Source: Ectopseudomonas khazarica
GTDB taxonomy: Bacteria > Pseudomonadota > Gammaproteobacteria > Pseudomonadales > Pseudomonadaceae
Direction of reading: 5' to 3'
NCBI RefSeq assembly: GCF_004521985.1
Contig: NZ_SBHZ01000011.1
Location: forward strand, 124,001 to 188,000
Length of the DNA stretch: 64,000 nucleotides
Position numbers and translations under genes: made by a program. Shown here piece by piece: positions 53,397 to 63,681 of the stretch. The first letter of the stretch is position 1. Each line of letters starts with the position of its first letter. Under the pieces are notes generated by a model. That model was given only the letters and a program-made list of their open reading frames with translations, had not been told where the DNA came from and searched no databases.

Positions 53397-55655
53397 CTAG
53401 CTCACCAGCGTCAGCGGCTCGGGCTCCTGCTGGAGCTGCACGCCGGCGAGGAATTCCTCGCCCCAGCGGCGGATGTCGTTGTAGCAGACGATATCGAACA
53501 GCTCGCGCAGGCGCGCCTGCGCCTCGCTCTTCGGCAGGTTGAGGGCCAGGTAGCAGGTCTGCGCCAGGTCGGCCGGGTCATGCGGGTTGGTCAGCAGCGC
53601 CCCCTTGAGTTCGGCTGCCGCACCGGCGAACTCCGACAGCACCAGCACGCCACGTCCGTCGAGCAGGCCCTGGGCGGCGACGAACTCCTTGGCCACCAGG
53701 TTGAGGCCGTCTCGCAGCGGGGTGATCCACATCACGTCGGCCATGGCGTACCAGGCGCTGACTTCCTCGAACGGCAGGCTGCGGAAGAAGAACTGCAGCG
53801 GCGTCCAGCCGATCCGTGCGAAGCGGCCGTTGATGCGCCCCACGGCCTGTTCGATCTGCGTCTGCAGCTCGTCGTAGATGGTCATTTCCTTGGCTGCCGG
53901 TACGCACACGGTGACCAGGGTGACCTTGCCGATCAGTTCGGGATTGTCCGCAAGCAGACGCTCGTAGGCATTGAGCTTTTCCAGGATGCCCTTGGTGTAG
54001 TCGAGGCGTTCCACCGAGAGGATCAGCTTGACGCCTTTCATCTCCTCACGCAGCTGGCCCATCAGCTCCTTGATCTTCGGCGCCTCCAGGGCGCTGCGCA
54101 CGCGGTCGATGTCCAGCCCGACCGGATGGGCGCCGAGCTTGACCTGGCGGGTGCCGGTGTCGAGGGCGGTGGTCATGCGCTCCAGGCCCACGGCGCAACC
54201 GTAGGTGATGAAGCGCGGCGCGCAGTTCTGCCGTTCCAGGGTCTTGAGCGGGAACACGCCACGGGCGACGTCGACGAAGTTCTCCACCTGGCGCGGAATG
54301 TGGAAGCCGATGTAGTCGCACTGCAGCAGGCTGCCGACGATCTGCCGGCGCCAGGGCAGCACGTTGAACACGTCCGCCGAGGGGAAGTAGGTATGGTGGA
54401 AGAAGGCGATGCGCAGGTCCGGGCGCAGCTCGCGCAGGTAGGCCGGGACCATCCACAGGTTGTAGTCGTGCAGCCAGACGATGGCGCCTTCGGCGGCTTC
54501 CAGCGCGGTGCGCTCGGCGAAGGCGCGGTTGACCTTGAGGAAGATCTGCCAGTCGTCCTCGTTGAAGGTGGCGCGCTCCCAGAAGGTGTGCAGGGTCGGC
54601 CAGAAGGCCTCCTTGGAGAAGCGCTTGTAGAAGATGTCGACCTCTTCCTTGCTCAGCTTGACCCGCGCTGCGGTGAGCTTGGGATAGCGCTCGGCATCCA
54701 CCGTGGTGTGGCTGTCGAACGGCTCGTCGTCGTCCTCGTGCACGGCCCAGGCGACCCAGGAGCCGGGGCGGCCGTCGCCGAAGAAGCTCAGCAGGGTCGG
54801 GATGATGCCGTTGGGCGAGGTGGGACGGCGACGCTGCAGCTTGCCGGCGGCGTTGCGGTATTCCTCGTAGGGCAGGCGGTGATAGACCATCACCAGCTCG
54901 GACTTGCCAGGTTGTGCTGCCTGGCGACGTTCGGCGGCGATGCCGTGCTCGCCGAGGAAGCCGAAGTGGGCGAAGGCCTCGAGGATGCCGCCACAGCCGG
55001 GGCGGTTGGCGTGCAGGGTCCGCGAATGATGACGGGTGGCTTCCAGCAGCGCGCCCTCGGACTGGCCGACGCACACGCCATGGAAGCTGGCGCTGAGCAT
55101 GGACAGGTCGTTGAGCGTGTCGCCCGCCGCCAGCACCTGGTCATGGTTCAGCTCCAGCCAGTCGGCCAGGGCCTTGAGGCTGCTGCCCTTGTTCACGCCC
55201 CGGGGCAGGAAGTCCAGGTACAGCTCGGCGGAGTACAGCAGGTCGCAGCCCAGCTGCTCCGCTGCTTCGCGCAGCGCCGGGTTGGCCGCCTGCTCGGGCG
55301 TGCAGAAGTAGGAACAGCGGCGCGCCTGCGGCACGTCCTGGCGTTCCAGGCCGAAGGATTCGATGGCGCTGGCGACCTGGCTCTCACCGGGCCAGTGGGC
55401 ATCGACCAGGCTCTGCAACGGCTGGATCGGCTGCAGGCTGTCGCCGTGCACCAGGGTCGCCCCGACGTCGGCGATGATGTAGTCCGGCTGCGGCAGCGTC
55501 GGGTCGGCCAGCAGCGGCAGCACCGCCTCCAGGCTGCGCCCGGTGACGTAGGCGAGCTTGATCTCGGGGTGAGCGGCGATGGTCTGATAGAGGCTCAGAC
55601 GATCCTCGGGATCGCCGGCGAGAAAGGTTCCATCTAGGTCGGTGGCTAATAGCAT
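53397..55655 (-). CDS. ggpPS: Bifunctional glucosylglycerol-phosphate phosphatase/synthase (HAD-GT20 fusion)
   Basis: A 752-residue protein. Residues 1-250 are a HAD sugar-phosphate phosphatase (TDLDGTF with the Asp6/Asp8 pair, DYIIADVGATLV, AAGDTLNDLSML). Residues 250-752 are a GT20 glycosyltransferase of the OtsA/GgpS group (IVWLHDYNLWMVPAYL, AFFHHTYFPSADVFNVLPWR, LSVERLDYTKGI, WYAMADVMWITPLRDGLNLVAKE). The phosphatase-first order matches the GgpPS proteins reported from Azotobacter and osmotolerant Pseudomonas, which make the osmolyte glucosylglycerol; OtsA-OtsB fusions have the reverse order. Trehalose synthesis is not excluded. Confidence 0.8.
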   Translation of the reverse strand: MLLATDLDGTFLAGDPEDRLSLYQTIAAHPEIKLAYVTGRSLEAVLPLLADPTLPQPDYIIADVGATLVHGDSLQPIQPLQSLVDAHWPGESQVASAIESFGLERQDVPQARRCSYFCTPEQAANPALREAAEQLGCDLLYSAELYLDFLPRGVNKGSSLKALADWLELNHDQVLAAGDTLNDLSMLSASFHGVCVGQSEGALLEATRHHSRTLHANRPGCGGILEAFAHFGFLGEHGIAAERRQAAQPGKSELVMVYHRLPYEEYRNAAGKLQRRRPTSPNGIIPTLLSFFGDGRPGSWVAWAVHEDDDEPFDSHTTVDAERYPKLTAARVKLSKEEVDIFYKRFSKEAFWPTLHTFWERATFNEDDWQIFLKVNRAFAERTALEAAEGAIVWLHDYNLWMVPAYLRELRPDLRIAFFHHTYFPSADVFNVLPWRRQIVGSLLQCDYIGFHIPRQVENFVDVARGVFPLKTLERQNCAPRFITYGCAVGLERMTTALDTGTRQVKLGAHPVGLDIDRVRSALEAPKIKELMGQLREEMKGVKLILSVERLDYTKGILEKLNAYERLLADNPELIGKVTLVTVCVPAAKEMTIYDELQTQIEQAVGRINGRFARIGWTPLQFFFRSLPFEEVSAWYAMADVMWITPLRDGLNLVAKEFVAAQGLLDGRGVLVLSEFAGAAAELKGALLTNPHDPADLAQTCYLALNLPKSEAQARLRELFDIVCYNDIRRWGEEFLAGVQLQQEPEPLTLVS

Positions 55656-55769
55656 CGTTGTTTCTCCAGAAGTGGCCAGTGCGGCGCGGCTCGTGCGAGC
55701 GGCCGGCAGGCCGGGTTCTGGCTGCTTGGGATAGGCTCGGGGCCTTGCCGAAACAGCCGGTTGACGTCT

Positions 55770-57032
55770 TCAGGACACGGGGTTCGGGGTGTCCTCCATG
55801 GGTTCGTGTTCATGTGGCGGCGCATCGGGCATCAGCTCCAGCACCGTGGGGCTGGTGCGCAGCATGGGCACGAAGTGGGCGGCGTCGCCGCTGACCAGAT
55901 CGCTGACATGGCGCAGCCGGTAGAGGGTGTAGGCGGCCAGCAGGCCGAGGGTGCTGGCGAAGTACAGCGGCAGTGCCGTGGCGCCCAGCTGCTCCATCAA
56001 CACGCCGGCCAAAAGCGGCCCGCAGACCGAGCCGATGCCATTGACCATCAGCAGGCTGGCGGAGCCGGAAAGGATCTCGTCGCTGTGCAACTGGTCGATC
56101 AGCTGCGCCACGGCGATGGGGTAGATGGCGAAGGCCAGGCCACCCCAGATGAAGATGGCGCCGAGCAGCAGCGGTCCGGCGGGCAGCAGGCTCATGACCA
56201 GCGCCAGGCCGACGGCCAGCAGCACGACCCAGAGCAGCACCTGGCGGCGGTCGTGACGGTCCGAGTAGATGCCGATCGGCCATTGCAGCAGGGCGCCGCC
56301 GAGAATGGTCGCGGTCATCAGCAGGCCGACGCCGGGGGTATCGAAGCCGGCCAGGCTGGCGTATACCGGCGCCATGCCCCAGAAGGCACCGAGGGCCAGG
56401 CCGGACAGGCCGGCGGCGACGATGGCCAGCGGCGCGATGCTCCACAGCTGGCGCAGGTTGCTCGGTGGCGTTTCCGGCAGGCTCGGTTGCGCCTGGCGGG
56501 TCAGGGTGATGGGCATCAGCGCGGCGCTGATCAGAATCGCGGCGATGGCGAACAGGGTGAACTGCACCGGGTCGGCCAGGTGCAGCAGTTGCTGGGCCAG
56601 GGCCAGGGCACCGAGGTTGACCGCCATATACACGGCGAACACCTGGCCGCGTTTCTCGTTCGCCGCCTGGGCGTTGAGCCAGCTTTCGATGACCATGTAC
56701 AGCGTCACCAGGGCCAGGCCGTAGAGCACGCGCAGGCCCAGCCAGATCCACGGGTCGATCAGCAGCAGGTGGAGCAGGGCGGCGATGGCGGCCAGCGCCG
56801 CGCAACAGGCGAATGCACGGATATGCCCGATGCGCCGGACCAGCGGAGTCGCCAGCCAGGTGCCGAGGAGGAACCCGACGAAGTACCCGGACATGATCAG
56901 TCCGAGCATCGTCGTGGAGTAGCCTTCGGCGACGCCACGCAGGGTCAGTAGGGTGTTGAGCAGGCCATTGCCGAGCAGGAGTAACGCGACCCCGCTCAGC
57001 AACGAACTGATGGGGGCAATCAGGGACCACAT
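55770..57032 (-). CDS. MFS transporter (YcaD/UMF-like)
   Basis: A 420-residue major facilitator with 12 helices. SGYFVGFLLGTWLATPLVRRIGH carries the A-type loop, and YMVIESWLNAQAANEKRGQVFAVYMAVN is typical of the YcaD/MFS subgroup. The start at 57030-57032 gives MWSLIAPISS. Substrate unknown. The C-terminus is acidic and His/Pro-rich (PPHEHEPMED). Monocistronic, in the same direction as the GgpPS gene. Confidence 0.85.
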   Translation of the reverse strand: MWSLIAPISSLLSGVALLLLGNGLLNTLLTLRGVAEGYSTTMLGLIMSGYFVGFLLGTWLATPLVRRIGHIRAFACCAALAAIAALLHLLLIDPWIWLGLRVLYGLALVTLYMVIESWLNAQAANEKRGQVFAVYMAVNLGALALAQQLLHLADPVQFTLFAIAAILISAALMPITLTRQAQPSLPETPPSNLRQLWSIAPLAIVAAGLSGLALGAFWGMAPVYASLAGFDTPGVGLLMTATILGGALLQWPIGIYSDRHDRRQVLLWVVLLAVGLALVMSLLPAGPLLLGAIFIWGGLAFAIYPIAVAQLIDQLHSDEILSGSASLLMVNGIGSVCGPLLAGVLMEQLGATALPLYFASTLGLLAAYTLYRLRHVSDLVSGDAAHFVPMLRTSPTVLELMPDAPPHEHEPMEDTPNPVS

Positions 57033-57177
57033 GCGAACTACCCTAGGGAACTGTGCCCTCGATGGCAAGCATGAAGCACGCCATGGTTTTCCTGATGTGT
57101 TTCCAACCTATTGATATATATGAAGTATTTTTACTGATAAACGGTCGATCAATTTTTCGATGGTGCCTGGTGCCCCG

Positions 57178-58521
57178 TCATGGGGCGTCGCTGGCATCCG
57201 GCAGGGGCAGCAGCGGGCGCTGTTCCGCAGGCAGCGTGCGGTTCAGGCGCGCGATGAACGCGTTGATTTCCTCGCGCTCGCGACGCTCGAGCAGGTGGCG
57301 CTCGGCGGTGTCCCGCACGCTGCGCGCATGGCACAGCAGCACCTCACGCTGCGCCGGGCTGCAGGGGCGGTGCAGCAGGTTCTTGAACGCCTGCAGCAGG
57401 CTGCTCAGCACGCTGACGTCCGCCGCGCCGTAGGCCCGAATCGGCCCCAGCAGTTGCAGCAGCAACTGGTCCAGCGAGAGTTCGTGGTAGGACAGTCGTG
57501 GCGGTTCGTCGGGCAGCGGCACGAAGTCGCGGTCGCCGAGTGCCAGGCGTCTGCTCAGCAGCACGCTGAGCAGGTCGACGGTCTTGATCGCGGTACCCGG
57601 ATCGTTGATGCCGGGGCTGAGCGCCTTCACGGCGATCTCCGCCATCTGCCGGCAGCCGAAGAAGTAGTGGGTGCTGGCGTACTCCTCGATGAAGAAGTCG
57701 AAGCAGTCGAGCAGTTGCTGGCAGACGTCTTCGTCCAGCGGGCGCTCCAGGCGCAGCAGTGGATGGCCTTCGGTGACGAAGAAACCGCGGTGGGCGAGGA
57801 CCGTCATGCGCACCTGGTGGCGGCGCAGCAGGGCGTTGGCTTCGCTGACGTTGAGGGCCTTGAAGTAGCCGTTGCGCTGCGCATTGATCGTCACCCAGGC
57901 GCTGTCGTCCGGCCACTCGGGTTGCTGCTCCCGGTCGGCCAGGTTCGCCTGGCAGGCGTCGAGCTTTTCCAGGCTGGCGCCGTAGAGATTGCTGAGAATG
58001 TGCTCGACCTGGATGGACTGCGAGATGGAGCGGATGAAGTGCACGAACAGGCCCAGGCAGGTGATGCCCAGGGCCAGGGTGATCAGCACGCCGAGGCTCG
58101 GCACCCGCTCGCTGTCGCCCTGTTCGATGGTGGTGATCAGCAGCAGCGCATAGAGGATGCTGCCCAGGTAGATGCCGAGGGTCTTCTGGTGCCCCTTGCT
58201 GCTGATCAGGCCCGGAATCACCCGTGGCGAGAGCGAGGCCGCAGCGTTGTTGAGCACCACCATGACCATCGAGAAGCTGAACACCATCAGCGAGAGGATG
58301 CCGGCCACCAGGGTGCCGAGGATCAGCCTGGCGTTGTCCGCGTTGCGCACCAGGCCGATGTCGAAATTCTCCTTGAGCGCCATCATCCAGGGGCGATATT
58401 CGATGGCCATGGTCAGCACGCACAGCAGGAAGAAGCCGATGGCGATCAGCGTCGGGTAGAAGGCCAGGCTGTGGATGATGCGCTGGTAGGCGCGAAAGAG
58501 GATGTTGCTGGGTACGGCCAT
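57178..58521 (-). CDS. DUF2254 family membrane protein
   Basis: A 447-residue protein with four membrane helices (about 18-40, 65-90, 110-130, 140-165) and a large cytoplasmic C-terminus. The pattern FSMVMVVLNNAAASLSPRVIPGL, RSISQSIQVEHIL and ALSPGINDPGTAIKTVD is diagnostic for DUF2254. The function is not established. Start at 58519-58521. Located between the MFS gene and the phh operon; preceded by an AT-rich gap on its 3' side. Confidence 0.88.
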   Translation of the reverse strand: MAVPSNILFRAYQRIIHSLAFYPTLIAIGFFLLCVLTMAIEYRPWMMALKENFDIGLVRNADNARLILGTLVAGILSLMVFSFSMVMVVLNNAAASLSPRVIPGLISSKGHQKTLGIYLGSILYALLLITTIEQGDSERVPSLGVLITLALGITCLGLFVHFIRSISQSIQVEHILSNLYGASLEKLDACQANLADREQQPEWPDDSAWVTINAQRNGYFKALNVSEANALLRRHQVRMTVLAHRGFFVTEGHPLLRLERPLDEDVCQQLLDCFDFFIEEYASTHYFFGCRQMAEIAVKALSPGINDPGTAIKTVDLLSVLLSRRLALGDRDFVPLPDEPPRLSYHELSLDQLLLQLLGPIRAYGAADVSVLSSLLQAFKNLLHRPCSPAQREVLLCHARSVRDTAERHLLERREREEINAFIARLNRTLPAEQRPLLPLPDASDAP

Positions 58522-58606
58522 TGGCGAATCCGTCGTGGATGGCGTTGACCGCACTATAGCCGTGAAGCGGGCAGGCGGCAGGCCATAGTGACCGCCGCCC
58601 GCCGAC

Positions 58607-59806
58607 TCAGTTCACGCAGACCCGGGCGATGGCGCTGGCCAGCTGCTCCAGGCGCGTGGCATCCAGTCCGGCGACGTTGGCACGGCCGCTGCCGACCATG
58701 TACACGCTGAACTCCTCGCGCAGGCGTTGCACCTGCACCGCTGTCAGGCCGGTGTAGGAGAACATGCCGCGCTGCTTGGCGATGTGCGCGAAGCGCTCGC
58801 TCAGACCGTGCGGTGCCAGGGCTTCGACCAGGCCGCGGCGCAGGCTGGCGACGCGCTGACGCATACCTTCCAGTTCGTCCAGCCACAGGCGCTTGAGCGC
58901 CTCGTCGCCCAGCACCTGCGCGACCACGGCGGCGCCATGGGCGGGTGGTGTCGACCACAGGTTGCGTGCGATGGACGCCAGCTGGCTGCGGATGTCGAGC
59001 AGCTTCTCGGCATCGGCGGCGCAGACGATCAGGGCACCGGTGCGCTCGCGATAGAGGCCGAAGTTCTTCGAGCAGGAGCTGGTGATCAGCAGTTCGGGCA
59101 GCTCGGCGGCGAACAGGCGCACTGCCCAGGCATCGTCCTCCAGGCCATCGCCGAAGCCCTGGTAGGCGAAGTCGATCAGCGGCAGCAGTTCGCGAGCCTT
59201 GACCACTTCCAGCACGCGCTTCCAGTCACGCGGAGCGAGGTCGAAGCCGGTGGGGTTGTGGCAGCAGGCATGCAGCAGGACCACATCGCCCTTGGGCAGG
59301 TGGGTGAGTGCCGCGATCATGGCCTCCACGTCGAGGCGATTGTCGGCGCCGACGTAAGGGTAGTGGCCGACCTTGAGACCGGCCTCGGCGAACAGCGTCT
59401 CGTGGATCGGCCAGGTCGGGTCGCTCAGCCAGATGCCGCGTCCCGGCAGGCAGTGGCGGATGAAGTCGCCGGCCAGGCGCAGGGCGCCGGTGCCGCCGGG
59501 GGTCTGCGTCGCCCCGGCACGCTGCTCGGCGAGCAGGGCGGAACCCGCGCCCAGGACCAGCTCGCTGAGCAGGGCGCCGAACGCCGCATCACCGTGGCCA
59601 CCGACGTAGGTCTTGGTGCGCTCGCTGTCGATCAGCTGCTGCTCGGCCAGCTTCACCGCACGCGGGATCGGCGTCAGGCCCTGGGCATCCTTGTACACGC
59701 CGACCCCCAGGTCCAGGCGCGCCGGGTTGCTGTCCAGGCGATACGCCTCCATCAGGCTGAGGATCGGGTCGCCGGGCACGCGGGCGACAGCGGCGAAATG
59801 GCTCAC
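58607..59806 (-). CDS. phhC: Aromatic amino acid aminotransferase PhhC
   Basis: A 399-residue fold-type I aminotransferase: [35 protein letters not shown], and the PLP Lys in [14 protein letters not shown]. It transaminates tyrosine and phenylalanine with 2-oxoglutarate. The start is a GTG at 59804-59806 that overlaps the phhB stop by four bases, so translation is coupled. Third gene of phhABC. Confidence 0.93.
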   Translation of the reverse strand: MSHFAAVARVPGDPILSLMEAYRLDSNPARLDLGVGVYKDAQGLTPIPRAVKLAEQQLIDSERTKTYVGGHGDAAFGALLSELVLGAGSALLAEQRAGATQTPGGTGALRLAGDFIRHCLPGRGIWLSDPTWPIHETLFAEAGLKVGHYPYVGADNRLDVEAMIAALTHLPKGDVVLLHACCHNPTGFDLAPRDWKRVLEVVKARELLPLIDFAYQGFGDGLEDDAWAVRLFAAELPELLITSSCSKNFGLYRERTGALIVCAADAEKLLDIRSQLASIARNLWSTPPAHGAAVVAQVLGDEALKRLWLDELEGMRQRVASLRRGLVEALAPHGLSERFAHIAKQRGMFSYTGLTAVQVQRLREEFSVYMVGSGRANVAGLDATRLEQLASAIARVCVN

Positions 59807-60156
59807 TTGCGGCCCTCGGCACTGGCGGCGAGTACATCGGTGCGGGCCGCCATGATGAAGTCGTTGCGGTGCAGGCCGCGCATCTCGTGGCTCCACCAGG
59901 TGACGGTGACCTTGCCCCATTCGGTGAGCAGGGCAGGGTGGTGACCGACTTCCTCGGCGATGGCACCGACGGCGTTGGTGAAGGCCAGGGCGTGGCGGAA
60001 GTTCCTGAACAGGTAGACGCGCTCCAGCTCCATGTGGTCGCCGCGCACCTCGATGTTCCAGTCGGGAATCTCGCGGATCAGCTCGGCCAGCTCCTCATCG
60101 GACACTTTCGGCGCATCGGCGCGGCAGGCTTCGCACTGGGCTTGGGCAAGACTCAT
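59803..60156 (-). CDS. phhB: Pterin-4a-carbinolamine dehydratase PhhB
   Basis: A 117-residue protein that regenerates the tetrahydrobiopterin-type cofactor used by PhhA. The active-site signature [20 protein letters not shown] includes the two adjacent His, and LHRNDFIMA ends the fold. Middle gene of the operon; REP palindromes separate it from phhA. Confidence 0.94.
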   Translation of the reverse strand: MSLAQAQCEACRADAPKVSDEELAELIREIPDWNIEVRGDHMELERVYLFRNFRHALAFTNAVGAIAEEVGHHPALLTEWGKVTVTWWSHEMRGLHRNDFIMAARTDVLAASAEGRK

Positions 60157-60176
60157 TGGGGTTCTCCTGATTGTTC

Positions 60177-60236
60177 GTAGCCCGGATGAAATCCGGGGCG
60201 ATGTCTGAGGGCCATCCCGGATTTCATCCGGGCTAC
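60177..60236. repeat. Long inverted repeat between phhA and phhB
   Basis: GTAGCCCGGATGAAATCCGGG (60177-60197) reads as the perfect reverse complement of 60216-60236, with an 18-base loop. This is a BIME-like element of a second REP family (CCCGGAT type), inserted inside the operon. Confidence 0.85.
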
Positions 60237-60248
60237 TGCTATAGCGAT

Positions 60249-60280
60249 GGTGGACAAGCCTGGCGGCATGTCCACCCTAC
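60249..60280. repeat. REP palindrome of the RAYT family
   Basis: GGTGGACA ... TGTCCACCCTAC, the same family as the REPs of the RAYT units, overlapping the phhA stop codon by a few bases. Confidence 0.75.
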
Positions 60281-61062
60281 GCGGCTTTCGGCGGAAACTT
60301 CGGGGCATGCAGGCCCAGGCTCATGGCCTGTTGCACCAGCGCCATGATGTCCTGCTGGGCCAGCTCGAACAGGCGCTTGAGCTCCGGCAGGACGAAGTAC
60401 ACCGGTTGCAGGATATCGATGCGATACGGCGTGCGCATCGCTTCCAGCGGATCGAAGGCCTGGTGCTCGGGTACGTCGGACAGGGCGTAGAGGGTTTCCT
60501 TCGGCGAGGACAGGATGCCGCCGCCGTAGATGCGTCGGCCTGCCGGGGTGTCGAGCAGGCCGAACTCGATGGTCAGCCAGTACAGGCGCGCCAGGTAGAC
60601 GCGTTGCTCTTTCGTGGCCTGCAGGCCGAGCTTGCCGTAGGTGTGGGTGAATTCGGCGAACCAGGGGTTGGTCAGCAGCGGGCAGTGGCCGAAGATCTCG
60701 TGGAAGATGTCCGGCTCCTGCAGGTAGTCCAGTTCTTCGGGCGTGCGGATGAAGGTGGCGACGGGAAACTGCTTGCTGGCCAGCAGCTCGAAGAAGGTCT
60801 GGAACGGAATCAGCGCCGGCACCCGTGCCACGCGCCAGCCGGTGCTGGCTTCGAGCACCCGGTTGATCTCGCCCAGCTGCGGGATGCGCTCCAGCGGCAG
60901 GCCGAGCTGTTCGATGCCGTCCAGGTATTCCTGGCAGGCACGGTTCTCGATCACCTTCAGTTGGCGGGTGATCAGGGTGTTCCACACCTGATGCTCGGCC
61001 TCGGGGTAGTGGATAAAGCCACTGTCGTCCGGTTCTCGGGCCAGGTACTGCGTGCTCTTCAT
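60277..61062 (-). CDS. phhA: Phenylalanine-4-hydroxylase PhhA
   Basis: A 261-residue iron- and pterin-dependent hydroxylase turning phenylalanine into tyrosine. Iron ligands His121 and His126 (FHEIFGHCPLL) and Glu166 (WLTIEFGL) are present. First gene of phhABC, divergent from phhR. PhhR activates the operon with phenylalanine or tyrosine as signals. Confidence 0.96.
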   Translation of the reverse strand: MKSTQYLAREPDDSGFIHYPEAEHQVWNTLITRQLKVIENRACQEYLDGIEQLGLPLERIPQLGEINRVLEASTGWRVARVPALIPFQTFFELLASKQFPVATFIRTPEELDYLQEPDIFHEIFGHCPLLTNPWFAEFTHTYGKLGLQATKEQRVYLARLYWLTIEFGLLDTPAGRRIYGGGILSSPKETLYALSDVPEHQAFDPLEAMRTPYRIDILQPVYFVLPELKRLFELAQQDIMALVQQAMSLGLHAPKFPPKAA

Positions 61063-61173
61063 CGCTGCCTCCTTCAGGGGGCTGTTGTTCTTGTCTTGAC
61101 CAGAGCATGCCTGCGATCGCTCCGCCGAACAGGGGGCAGGCCAGACGGGATACGCGCGGATGGGGGGTTAAAT

Positions 61174-61191
61174 CGTAAAGTTTTGATTACG
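61174..61191. promoter_or_regulatory. Candidate PhhR (TyrR-type) box
   Basis: CGTAAA-GTTTTG-ATTACG fits the TyrR-type consensus TGTAAA-N6-TTTACA with the two half-sites symmetrical. It lies about 112 bp before phhA and 131 bp before phhR. No convincing sigma-54 -24/-12 pair was found near phhA. Confidence 0.6.
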
Positions 61192-61321
61192 ACTTTGGTG
61201 GGGTGGCCGGCTTTCAGCTTGCTGTCACGCGAAACTGTCACATATTCTTGACGGAAAATATGCCGTCGCGGCGAATTTCCAGGCGTGACGGCCCATAACA
61301 AGACCCACAAGAGCCTGCGCC

Positions 61322-62875
<1,554 letters not shown>

Positions 62876-62882
62876 GCAGTGC

Positions 62883-63437
62883 TCATGGCTGGCCGCGCCA
62901 GGCCCGGGCCACCCGTTGGCGCAGCGCCTGGCGGTTCTGCAGGCGATGAATCGCCAGTTCGGACAGCTCGGTCCAGTAGGGCGCGACCTCGGCCTGGGCC
63001 ACTGACAGGCGTGAGGCCAGGCTTTCCCAGACAGGCGGCAGCTGGCCGTGGCCCACGGCGAAGCCACCGTCCTGGTCACGCGCCAGGTAGCGCACGCGCG
63101 GTATGCCGGCGAGCAGGATGCGGCCGTAGCACATCAGGCAGGGTTCCAGGCTGACGTAGAGCGTCAGGCCGTCGCGGTCGACCTCGGGGTGCAGGCGTTC
63201 GAGCTGGTCGATGACCTTCATCTCGGCATGGGCGGCGCTGTCGAAGCCGTTGGCGAACACCTGGTTGCGGCCGCTGCACAGCAGCTCCTGGCGCTCGTTG
63301 ACCAGCACCGCGCCGACGGCGTAGCAACCCTCCTCCAGCGCCAGCAGGGCCTGCTCGCAACACATCCGGCCCCAGATGTCCTCGGTGTTGTTGCTGGCCG
63401 GTGCCTGTTGCAGGAGGGCGAGATGCTCGGGGCTCAT
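62883..63437 (-). CDS. Nucleoside/cytidine deaminase family protein
   Basis: A 184-residue zinc deaminase of the CDA fold: HAEMKVIDQLER supplies the His and catalytic Glu, and LEPCLMCYGRILLAGI the two Cys zinc ligands. The YAVGAVLVN start is typical. It resembles tRNA-adenosine or guanine deaminase relatives, but length and the C-terminal extension do not identify the substrate. Start at 63435-63437. Convergent with phhR. Confidence 0.88.
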   Translation of the reverse strand: MSPEHLALLQQAPASNNTEDIWGRMCCEQALLALEEGCYAVGAVLVNERQELLCSGRNQVFANGFDSAAHAEMKVIDQLERLHPEVDRDGLTLYVSLEPCLMCYGRILLAGIPRVRYLARDQDGGFAVGHGQLPPVWESLASRLSVAQAEVAPYWTELSELAIHRLQNRQALRQRVARAWRGQP

Positions 63438-63593
63438 GAAGGTGTCCTCATCCACCACTACGGATTGCCAACAGTATGGCTCGCGCCTACGAGTTCGCCT
63501 GCATACGACCATGGTGCAATAGGCAGGCGGGTGGGTGAGGGCGACACTGGGCCCGTACCGATCATCCTGCGTGATTTGGGTGCAAGCGTTTCC

Positions 63594-63651
63594 GCATTCC
63601 TTTTCAGGAATGCCTTGAATGGGCGGGCGACCTGATGGTCGCCCTTTTTTT
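63594..63651 (+). ncRNA. 3' end of a candidate small RNA with terminator
   Basis: Hairpin GCATTCC-TTTTCA-GGAATGC (63594-63613) followed by terminator GGGCGACC-TGAT-GGTCGCCC plus T7 (63625-63651). No rightward protein gene lies between the deaminase (minus strand) and this terminator, so a short transcript starting after about 63500 is inferred. It echoes the GCATTCC/GGAATGC hairpin of the 42.1-kb candidate. Confidence 0.4.
63625..63651 (+). terminator. Rho-independent terminator
   Basis: Perfect 8-bp GC-rich stem with TGAT loop followed by seven T. Rightward. The opposite strand shows no T-run, so it does not serve the LysR gene. Confidence 0.88.
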
Positions 63652-63681
63652 GCCTGCCGTTCCTGCCGGCGCCGCCCGGCG

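Noticed and set aside
53397-55655. Trehalose-phosphate synthase/phosphatase (OtsA-OtsB)
   Set aside because: Domain order is HAD then GT20, opposite to known OtsAB fusions and equal to GgpPS.
61063-61321. Sigma-54 promoter for phhA
   Set aside because: No GG-N10-GC pair with adequate flanks was found in the minus-strand orientation.
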